A stretch of 36,413 nucleotides of DNA, from contig SOIM01000036.1 in assembly GCA_004377185.1 (NCBI GenBank), positions 75,890 to 112,302 on the forward strand, read 5' to 3'. The stretch is from Methanomassiliicoccales archaeon (lineage in GTDB: Archaea > Thermoplasmatota > Thermoplasmata > RBG-16-68-12 > SOIM01). Below are positions 23,573-30,023 of the stretch, piece after piece. The stretch's first letter is position 1. Every line of letters starts with the position of its first letter. Under the pieces are notes generated by a model. It was not told where the DNA came from and did no database searches. It saw nothing but the letters and a program-made list of their open reading frames with translations. Both the position numbers and the translations under genes were made by a program.

Positions 23573-25879
23573 CTAGTAGCCAACGAAGGAATAGACTGAT
23601 GATGTTCTTTCTGAGAGAATCTGATATCCCTCACCCTGAACGGCCTCAGTATCATAGACACCTTCAGGCATCTCTCTTGCATGCAACCTCCAGTAACCCT
23701 TCATCATATGAACGATTCCCACAGTGTTGGGGATGTTCTCACAATACCAATCCAGGGTATGGGGAACCTCTGGCTTCAGTGGCAGGGAAAAAGCGTCCGA
23801 TCCCGAATGATACTCCAGAGTCAGCATCCCAACGCTGTATGTGCCACTTCCCAACCCACTCGAAGAATCGATTGGAATCACCATGTAATAGTACTCGCTT
23901 CTCCCAGTTCCAACGACTCCTGAATCAATCCAGTGGCTTTCCGTTGTATTGGCCACCGGTAGCGATGAGAGGTCGTGGAGACCGTTTCTCTCCTCACTTC
24001 TGAATACGAGATATTCGATTGCACCGACCACAGGTTCCCAGCCCAAACTGACATCATTCCCTTGTGTTTGGACAGAAAGGCTCTTTCGGAATACGATAGA
24101 ATCCCCCAGACCTTCTTGAAATCTTATCATCGAGGCCGGATATCCGCAAAAGGTGAAGTTGGTTGAAGAAGAAAGGGATATTTCGAAGCTGTCACCCATG
24201 ACCGCAGGGATATCTTTGACACCTTCGCCTATTGATGGGTAGTGAGTCACCCAATGACCTGTGGTATTCATCCATCTGATGAATTCGGTTCCTGGCAAGT
24301 TCTCGGAGTACCAGCTAACATTCTTTTTCACAAATGGTTCCAAGGGAAGAGAGAATGCATCTCGTCCTTCTCTGAAGCTGCTGGTCCATTTACCCGCAGT
24401 GTTGCTTGTGATGCTCTTCAATCCAAATGAGCTGCCAGCCCGAACAATATAGTAGTATTCAGCAGGTGAGGTTGCTTCAGCAGCGGCAATGTCTGTCCAG
24501 TTGGTTCTCAGCGGAAACGGATTGTTCGAAGTGTTGTACAAAGGAATTGAAAAGTCGAACTCTCTTTGGTCCGTTGCTCTGTAGATTAGGTAATGATCGA
24601 GTCCGGGAGAAATAGATGCGTTCCACTCCAACAGCACATCGTCTCCTACAACTGTGGTAGTAAGATTTGTGGGAGGGAGGATTGTGGAAATGTATTTGCC
24701 GTAGATAGTGAGGTCATCTATGAACCAGCCGAGGAAATGGTTGTTGTGGCGATCCACTTCGTCAAACCTGAACTCGAGCTGCATCCGCTTTCCTGCATAG
24801 TCTGAGAGATTGAAAGTCAATTTGCTCCACTGGTTCTCAGTAGATTTTGCCTCGTAAATGAAATGCCATCCAAGGCTATCGTTCAAATACACCCGAGCTC
24901 GATCGAGGAAACCACCTAGTTCTTTGGAGAGATAATGCCATACAGTGACTACAAGACTAGTTCCCTTCCTCGCATCTATCCATGGGGTTCTCAATTTGCC
25001 CCAATTTCTGGTAGATGCGTACGGATCTCCAGGCTCGTGTGTATAGTAATTGCAAAGGAAAGTGCCTGGGTCCGACGGATCCTCATAGCGGTGTCCGTAC
25101 CACCACGATGTGTTATAGCTGTGAAAGAAAGGTTGACCGAGTATAGTGTTCTTGCAAACCTCTTCGCCTTGACTTAAATGCCAAAGACCGCCTGGTGTGT
25201 GCATGAGCCCCTCGTCCCATCCTTCCTTTATCCATCCATTAGGTCCTGATTCCATATCATCGCTGAAGAAGATGGAGTTAACTTCAATCGCGCCTGTTGA
25301 TCCGGTCCCCCCATTGACGGTCACGTCGGCATTGATCGCGGTCACATATAGGCGAATTGTGTTGTCCGGGACCGCTGTGATGTTGACTGAAATTAGGACT
25401 AGAATATACCTCGTTTGAGAGTCATTGACTACATAATTTGCAGGTCCAGTACATTCACTCAAGTTTCCTGTTCGTGGGACAGTGAAAGTCGATGTCATTA
25501 CCGGAGTTCGGGCCAACTCACATTCGTAAGACTGCTGAACCTTGTCTCCGTTAGCATCATCCCAGAGAGCGACATTCGAAATCTCGCTCGGATGTATTAT
25601 TCCCGAAAGCGTAAAGTCTATCGAATAAACCTGCGCGTCTCCACCGCTGGCGGTCATTTCCAATGATATCATGCTGATGTTCACGTCTCCGGGAAATGTG
25701 TGGGTATCTGGTGAAATATCGTGGAAGGTAACAGTCAGTGATCCAGCTGTCGGTGGGGCTCTCACAACATTGCTCTCATAGGGGAATAGGACCGCAAAAC
25801 CGCCAGCCATCATTGCCGTAGCTAGGAAAATGGAGATTGATTTCGACCTGTATCCTCGAAGGGCATTTCCTCTATTCAT
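23573..25879 (-). CDS. Secreted modular protein with jelly-roll-like, FN3 and repeated DAFSLPL modules
   Basis: A 768-residue secreted protein with a signal peptide at about 1-41 that carries the signature KSISI-x17-ESNVVRA. A beta-rich domain follows (about 45-190), then a jelly-roll-like domain starting FFSDDMESGPNGW (about 204-395) and two fibronectin-III-like domains. Each FN3-like domain is followed by a module of about 75 residues starting DAFSLPL (507-582 and 695-768). The modules share the pattern WY-x-EN-x-P-x-T, GxW, EGV-x-D and (F/V)xGY. There is no C-terminal anchor and no catalytic motif, so adhesion or matrix function is a guess. The ATG at 25879 follows GAGAGGGAAGG. The longer frame from 25927 starts upstream of the predicted transcription start. 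Confidence 0.8.
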   Translation of the reverse strand: MNRGNALRGYRSKSISIFLATAMMAGGFAVLFPYESNVVRAPPTAGSLTVTFHDISPDTHTFPGDVNISMISLEMTASGGDAQVYSIDFTLSGIIHPSEISNVALWDDANGDKVQQSYECELARTPVMTSTFTVPRTGNLSECTGPANYVVNDSQTRYILVLISVNITAVPDNTIRLYVTAINADVTVNGGTGSTGAIEVNSIFFSDDMESGPNGWIKEGWDEGLMHTPGGLWHLSQGEEVCKNTILGQPFFHSYNTSWWYGHRYEDPSDPGTFLCNYYTHEPGDPYASTRNWGKLRTPWIDARKGTSLVVTVWHYLSKELGGFLDRARVYLNDSLGWHFIYEAKSTENQWSKLTFNLSDYAGKRMQLEFRFDEVDRHNNHFLGWFIDDLTIYGKYISTILPPTNLTTTVVGDDVLLEWNASISPGLDHYLIYRATDQREFDFSIPLYNTSNNPFPLRTNWTDIAAAEATSPAEYYYIVRAGSSFGLKSITSNTAGKWTSSFREGRDAFSLPLEPFVKKNVSWYSENLPGTEFIRWMNTTGHWVTHYPSIGEGVKDIPAVMGDSFEISLSSSTNFTFCGYPASMIRFQEGLGDSIVFRKSLSVQTQGNDVSLGWEPVVGAIEYLVFRSEERNGLHDLSSLPVANTTESHWIDSGVVGTGRSEYYYMVIPIDSSSGLGSGTYSVGMLTLEYHSGSDAFSLPLKPEVPHTLDWYCENIPNTVGIVHMMKGYWRLHAREMPEGVYDTEAVQGEGYQILSERTSSVYSFVGY
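23576..24361 (-). repeat. Two copies of a DAFSLPL protein module, separated by an FN3-like domain
   Basis: Module copies lie at 24134-24361 and 23576-23797. Shared residues include DAFSLPL-x-P, WY-x-EN-x-P-x-T, GxW, EGV-x-D-x2-AV-x-G and a final F-x-GY. The layout resembles the widespread archaeal and bacterial modules that open with N-L-I/V-S-L-P. It is diverged enough at DNA level that recombination between copies is unlikely. Confidence 0.65.
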
Positions 25880-25928
25880 CCTTCCCTCTCCACTGTCTCT
25901 TTCAGGTTGGAGATTGGGAAACCGCATA

Positions 25929-25938
25929 CTAATAAATT
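25929..25938 (-). promoter_or_regulatory. Putative TATA box of the modular secreted protein
   Basis: The minus-strand AATTTATTAG predicts initiation near 25907. This excludes the ATG at 25927 and leaves a leader of about 28 bases with the purine-rich GAGAGGGAAGG before the ATG at 25879. Confidence 0.5.
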
Positions 25939-26029
25939 CTGGAAAAGTCTTTTGACTGCCGAATTATCAGATGTTCCTGGACTTGTCGGTATCGGCAAGA
26001 GATTGACCTACCCGATACTTTTCATTTCC

Positions 26030-26707
26030 CTACTCCAACTCATACACGAAAGCGATGTCGTTCCTTCTTGGTATGCCGAATCTCATCTTCTGGCCGTCTC
26101 CAGTTTCCTCAATGTACAGCATCTTTGCACCAAGAACATACTGTGCGATTATTGCTGACAAATTGTCGTTCTCATGCGAAACGTAGAGCCTCTTGACTTT
26201 GTTCTCCTGTGCAATCTCCTTCAACTTGCCGATCATCGCCGAGAAGACGCCCATTCCATGGTACTTTGGATGTATTGCCATCTCCCAGAACTGTATTGCC
26301 ATCTCTTCCATCGGATCTATCGTAAAGACGAAGTCCAAGTACCCAGCAGGGCTGCCATCAACCCAAGCCGTCATGGTCCTAACATCGTACTCTTTGTGTC
26401 CGTACGCGTGGTCAGGGTGTGCTTTCCACTCAGTTGAGAAATCCATTTCTTCAGGTGGCGGATATTCAGTGAGGTCCTCCAGTGCCTCGAAGTAGTTCCT
26501 TTCCTTGGGATCCTGCTCCATCTTCTTTAGGACCTTTATCTCGATCCTACCGGATGGTTCCTTCTTGATATGGCTTAGGCTGACCGGTACGAATCTTGCA
26601 CACATTCCGCAAAGGTATTTGCCATCAATAGCACATTTGTATCCTGCGATTTTACCGCAGTTCTCGCACCTAGGGATTTCTATATTGCCGTTTTCTTCTG
26701 AAGTCAT
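26030..26707 (-). CDS. GNAT acetyltransferase with N-terminal zinc ribbon
   Basis: A 225-residue protein. Residues 14-36 hold a zinc-ribbon-like cluster with C14-x2-C17, C25, and C33-x2-C36. A linker follows, then a GNAT domain at about 95-225. The acetyl-CoA loop is only partly canonical: HPKYHGMGVFSAMIG gives Y-H-G-M-G-V in place of R/Q-x2-G-x-G/A. Strand 4 (WEMAIHP) and the segment LYVSHENDN support the GNAT fold. The zinc ribbon may recognise a protein or nucleic-acid substrate (inference). The ATG at 26707 has AAGGAGG 9 bases before it; the longer frame from 26767 would run into the neighbouring tRNA end and is not supported. Confidence 0.82.
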   Translation of the reverse strand: MTSEENGNIEIPRCENCGKIAGYKCAIDGKYLCGMCARFVPVSLSHIKKEPSGRIEIKVLKKMEQDPKERNYFEALEDLTEYPPPEEMDFSTEWKAHPDHAYGHKEYDVRTMTAWVDGSPAGYLDFVFTIDPMEEMAIQFWEMAIHPKYHGMGVFSAMIGKLKEIAQENKVKRLYVSHENDNLSAIIAQYVLGAKMLYIEETGDGQKMRFGIPRRNDIAFVYELE

Positions 26708-26767
26708 AATCTCAATCCTCCTTACAGATTGGCAAATTCTTACATCTATGCTCACAAAAGTGTTCAA

Positions 26768-26841
26768 TGGACCCGTCGGGACTTGAACCCGAGGCCTCCA
26801 CGTTGCAAGCGTGGCGATCTTCCAGTCTGATCTACGGGCCC
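26768..26841 (-). tRNA. tRNA-Ala (anticodon TGC)
   Basis: The 74-base cloverleaf folds completely on the minus strand. The acceptor stem is GGGCCCG with CGGGTCC and discriminator A, giving the G3-U70 wobble pair that alanyl-tRNA synthetase uses as identity element. The anticodon stem CCACG/CGTGG encloses loop CTTGCAA, so the anticodon is TGC. The T arm has GGTTCAAGTCC. No intron is present, and CCA is not encoded. It lies about 80 bases behind S10 on the same strand, so it may be co-transcribed with EF-1alpha and S10 or have its own weak promoter. Confidence 0.96.
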
Positions 26842-26924
26842 TTGACCCACCTAAGTATGCTCTCTCTCCAAAAACCTTTCTGATGATGGACTGGAAAGCT
26901 CAGGACCTAAGGGGGAAATCCTCT

Positions 26925-27239
26925 TCACACTTCTCTGAGAACGATCTCAATATTCACTCCGTCCGGCACCTGGATCCTCATCAGCTGCCTGAGGGCGCGT
27001 TCGTCCGCATCAAGGTCGATCAATCGCTTGTGCACCCTCATCTCCCACCTGTCCCAGGTCTCGGAGCCCTCTCCGTCCGGACTCTTCCTGCAAGGAACGA
27101 CCATTCTCTTTGTGGGAAGTGGTATGGGGCCGCTCATGTTGACCCCAGTCCTCTCAGAAATCGTTTTGATCTGCTGGCACACGTTGTCCACTTTCTTGGG
27201 ATCCGTTCCGCTTATTGAGATTCTTGCTTTCTGTGCCAT
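26925..27239 (-). CDS. rps10: 30S ribosomal protein S10 (uS10)
   Basis: A 104-residue protein matching archaeal uS10: [13 protein letters not shown] at the start, the loop GPIPLPTKR, and [12 protein letters not shown] at the end. It sits in the small-subunit head and in bacteria doubles as NusE. The frame is open upstream to 27320, but that extension lies within the EF-1alpha coding region. The ATG at 27239, 16 bases behind the EF-1alpha stop, is the true start. Order EF-1alpha-S10 is the conserved archaeal arrangement. Confidence 0.97.
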   Translation of the reverse strand: MAQKARISISGTDPKKVDNVCQQIKTISERTGVNMSGPIPLPTKRMVVPCRKSPDGEGSETWDRWEMRVHKRLIDLDADERALRQLMRIQVPDGVNIEIVLREV

Positions 27240-27255
27240 GTTGACCCCGATGGGA

Positions 27256-28539
27256 TTACTTCTTCTCCACATCAAGGACGATGCCAGCAGCGACCGTTTG
27301 ACCCATGTCGCGGATAGCAAATCTTCCCAACTGCGGGAACTCGGAATGCTTCTCGATGACCAGCGGTTTGGTCGGTCTGATCATCACGATGGCCGGGTCA
27401 CCCGTTCTCAATAGAATCGGTTTCTCGTCCGTACGCTCCTCAACGACCTCTCCCGATTTCGGATCCAGCTTCTTGAGGATCTGCTCGAATGTACAAGCGA
27501 CCTGAGCGGTGTGCGTGTGGAACACCGGTGTGTATCCTTCCGTCAACACGCTCGGGTGGTTGAGGACCGCGATCTGAGCGGTAAAGGTCTTTGCAACGGT
27601 TGGAGGATTATCAACAGGACCTCCGACATCGCCTCTTCGGATTTCGTTCTTAGCTATTCCCCTAATATTGACGCCAACGTTGTCGCCCGGTTCTGCCACT
27701 GGAATCTGCTCGTGGTGCATTTCAATGGATTTCACTTCGCCCACTATGTCCGCGGGCTGGAACACTATCTTGGTTTCAGGTTTTATGACCCCTGTCTCCA
27801 CTCTACCCACAGGCACGGTTCCGATACCCGTGATGGTGTACACGTCCTGGACGGGCCATCTCAGCGGCAGGTCCGTCGGTTTGCTCGGCTGTTCGATTGT
27901 GTCCAATGACTTCAGGATCGTATCGCCCTTCCACCAGGGCATGTTGTCGCTTTTCTTGGTCGCGTTGTCTCCCGTGAACGCGCTGACCGGTATGAACGGA
28001 ATCTCCTCGATCTTGTAGCCAACCATCTTCAGGAGACCTCCGACCTGTTCCTTAACGTCGTTGTACCTCTTCTCGTCCCAGGGCGGGGATGTGGCGTCCA
28101 TCTTGTTGATCGCAACTATGAGCTGATTGACACCCAGCGTCTTGGCCAGGAATACGTGCTCCTTGGTCTGTGCCATTACGCCCTGTGGTGCCTCAACAAG
28201 AAGAACAGCGGCGTCGGCCTGGCTGGTACCAGTGATCATGTTCTTTACGAAGTCTCGGTGACCTGGTGCGTCTATGATAGTGAAGTAATACTTGTCCGTG
28301 TCAAATCTTCGGTGAGCGACATCTATTGTCAAGCCTCGCTCCCTCTCTTCTTTCAAGTGGTCCATTACCCAAGCAAACTCGAAGGTGGCCTTGCCCTTCT
28401 CTTCCGCTTCCTTTCGGAACTTGTCGATGGCATGTTGCTCTATGTGCCCTGTATCCAAGAGCAGTCTTCCGACTAGGGTGGATTTCCCATGATCGACGTG
28501 TCCGATGAACACGAGATTTAGATGCGGTTTCTTCGCCAT
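27256..28539 (-). CDS. tuf: Translation elongation factor EF-1alpha (aEF1A)
   Basis: A 427-residue GTPase that delivers aminoacyl-tRNA to the ribosome. G-motifs are GHVDHGKST (about 13-21), DAPGHRDF (about 90-97) and NKMD (about 145-148), followed by the usual two beta-barrel domains (for example the [11 protein letters not shown] segment near 245). Length is normal for archaea. The ATG follows GGGAGGTT and a TATA box with short leader. S10 and tRNA-Ala follow on the same strand. Unlike the common archaeal order, EF-2 is not directly upstream; about 4.9 kb with two other genes intervenes. Confidence 0.98.
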   Translation of the reverse strand: MAKKPHLNLVFIGHVDHGKSTLVGRLLLDTGHIEQHAIDKFRKEAEEKGKATFEFAWVMDHLKEERERGLTIDVAHRRFDTDKYYFTIIDAPGHRDFVKNMITGTSQADAAVLLVEAPQGVMAQTKEHVFLAKTLGVNQLIVAINKMDATSPPWDEKRYNDVKEQVGGLLKMVGYKIEEIPFIPVSAFTGDNATKKSDNMPWWKGDTILKSLDTIEQPSKPTDLPLRWPVQDVYTITGIGTVPVGRVETGVIKPETKIVFQPADIVGEVKSIEMHHEQIPVAEPGDNVGVNIRGIAKNEIRRGDVGGPVDNPPTVAKTFTAQIAVLNHPSVLTEGYTPVFHTHTAQVACTFEQILKKLDPKSGEVVEERTDEKPILLRTGDPAIVMIRPTKPLVIEKHSEFPQLGRFAIRDMGQTVAAGIVLDVEKK

Positions 28540-28582
28540 TTTCTAACCTCCCGGTTTAGTTCTCTTACCCATACTGAACAGG

Positions 28583-28590
28583 CTATTTAA
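28583..28590 (-). promoter_or_regulatory. TATA box of the EF-1alpha-S10 unit
   Basis: The minus-strand TTAAATAG lies about 47 bases before the ATG and predicts a leader of about 20 bases that carries GGGAGGTT. Its presence shows that EF-1alpha has its own promoter, consistent with separation from the S7-EF-2 unit. Confidence 0.6.
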
Positions 28591-28654
28591 CCTTTTTTCC
28601 ATTGGTTGCCTTTCCAAGAGTGAAGCCAGATAGTTCTGAACCCACTGAGAGAAA

Positions 28655-28662
28655 ATTAAATA
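28655..28662 (+). promoter_or_regulatory. Putative TATA box of the beta-helix surface protein
   Basis: ATTAAATA is about 37 bases before the first ATG (28692) and divergent from the EF-1alpha TATA box about 65 bases away. Predicted initiation is near 28684, so either ATG 28692 or ATG 28704 could be used with a short leader. Confidence 0.5.
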
Positions 28663-28691
28663 TGTAGTGAATCGTTTCGCTAGAAGGACAC

Positions 28692-30023
28692 ATGGGGGCT
28701 AATATGAGGGGCAAGTCAATATCGATAGGAATAGTGGGCTTAGTAGTGACAGCATCTTTTCTAGGCTTCATCGCCTTTGAGTCCGACGTTGTGAGAGCTG
28801 GTACAACGCTCTACGTTGGCGGAACAGGTGGGAATAACTACACCACCATTCAAGAAGCAATAAATGCCGCTGTTGATGGTGACACGGTATTTGTCTATGA
28901 TGACAGTGCACCTTATATGGAGAGCTTGGTCATAAGTAAAACTATCAATCTGACAGGGGAGAACAGGGACACTACGATAATCAGTGGTAGTGGCAACTAT
29001 GCCGTCAGTGTGAGCGCAGATTGGGTGAACTTCACAGGTTTCACTGTGAGAGATGCAGCATACAGCATATCAGTCTACGGATCAAACAGCAACATATCGG
29101 GAAACCACATATCGAGCAGGTTTTACGGCATGAGGCTCTATCAGTCATCGAACATCAAGATATCAGGCAACAATTTCGTGAATGATGGGATTGATGTAGA
29201 TGGTGATCAGCTATTTCACTTCAATTCCCACACCATAACCACCGACAATACGGTGAACGGAGAGCCTTTGTATTACTACAAGGACTGCAACGGCCTCAAC
29301 ATAGACGGAATACCGGTTGGACAACTCATTCTGGCAAATTGCACAGATTCTAGTGCAAGTAACTTGCAGATAAATGACACACATATCGGAATAATGTTGG
29401 CATTTTCAAAGAATGTCTCGTTAATAGGGAACGAGTTATACCGCAACGGTTACGCCCTGAATCTTAGGTATTCATCTTACAACAACATAACAGGCAACTA
29501 TGTACATGATAACACATATGGCACCAGATACTTCTATTCGTCTTACAACAACATAACGGGCAACACGATATCACAGAACAGTTTTGACGACATCTATCTT
29601 TCGCGATCAATAGGTCACAACTTAACAGGCAACAATCTCATCGATAATGGGGTTACTTTGATCGGCGTACAACTGTCTCATTTCAATTCCCACGACATAC
29701 CAACCGACAATCTTGTTAACGGAGAACCTTTGTATTACTTCAAGGACTGCAGCGGCGGCAGTATAGATGGGATACCTATTGGGCAACTCATTATTGTTAA
29801 TTGCACGGACTTTGAAGCAAGGAACCTGGAGATAAACGACACACGTACTGGGATAAAGCTGGCATATTCGAAAAACATCTCGTTAATAGGAAACACTGTG
29901 TATAATGGTGTTTATCTCATTGACCTTTTTTTTGCATCAGAGAATAACATAATAGGAAACAGTGTTTGGGGGGGGATTCGTACGGCATCTATCTTGGAGG
30001 ATCTTCTTCTTACAACAATGTAA
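28692..30023 (+). CDS. Beta-helix (NosD-like) surface protein, 5' portion ahead of a frameshift
   Basis: This 443-residue reading frame is the N-terminal part of a protein that continues in the frame starting near 29966. It has a signal peptide at about 1-36 carrying KSISI-x17-ESDVVRA, followed by a right-handed beta-helix with NosD/CASH-type repeats. These show the pattern N-N-I-T/S-G-N every 20 or so residues. Two copies of a larger unit containing VNGEPLYY-x-KDC and IDGIP-x-GQLI are seen. The frame breaks inside a run of eight G (29968-29975); only about 16 out-of-frame residues follow before the stop. ATG 28704 (M5) is an alternative start with G-rich sequence before it. Confidence 0.78.
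   Translation: MGANMRGKSISIGIVGLVVTASFLGFIAFESDVVRAGTTLYVGGTGGNNYTTIQEAINAAVDGDTVFVYDDSAPYMESLVISKTINLTGENRDTTIISGSGNYAVSVSADWVNFTGFTVRDAAYSISVYGSNSNISGNHISSRFYGMRLYQSSNIKISGNNFVNDGIDVDGDQLFHFNSHTITTDNTVNGEPLYYYKDCNGLNIDGIPVGQLILANCTDSSASNLQINDTHIGIMLAFSKNVSLIGNELYRNGYALNLRYSSYNNITGNYVHDNTYGTRYFYSSYNNITGNTISQNSFDDIYLSRSIGHNLTGNNLIDNGVTLIGVQLSHFNSHDIPTDNLVNGEPLYYFKDCSGGSIDGIPIGQLIIVNCTDFEARNLEINDTRTGIKLAYSKNISLIGNTVYNGVYLIDLFFASENNIIGNSVWGGIRTASILEDLLLTTM

Noticed and set aside
27240-27320. N-terminal extension of S10
   Set aside because: The extra codons lie inside the EF-1alpha coding region in another frame, and the conserved protein begins exactly at the ATG at 27239.
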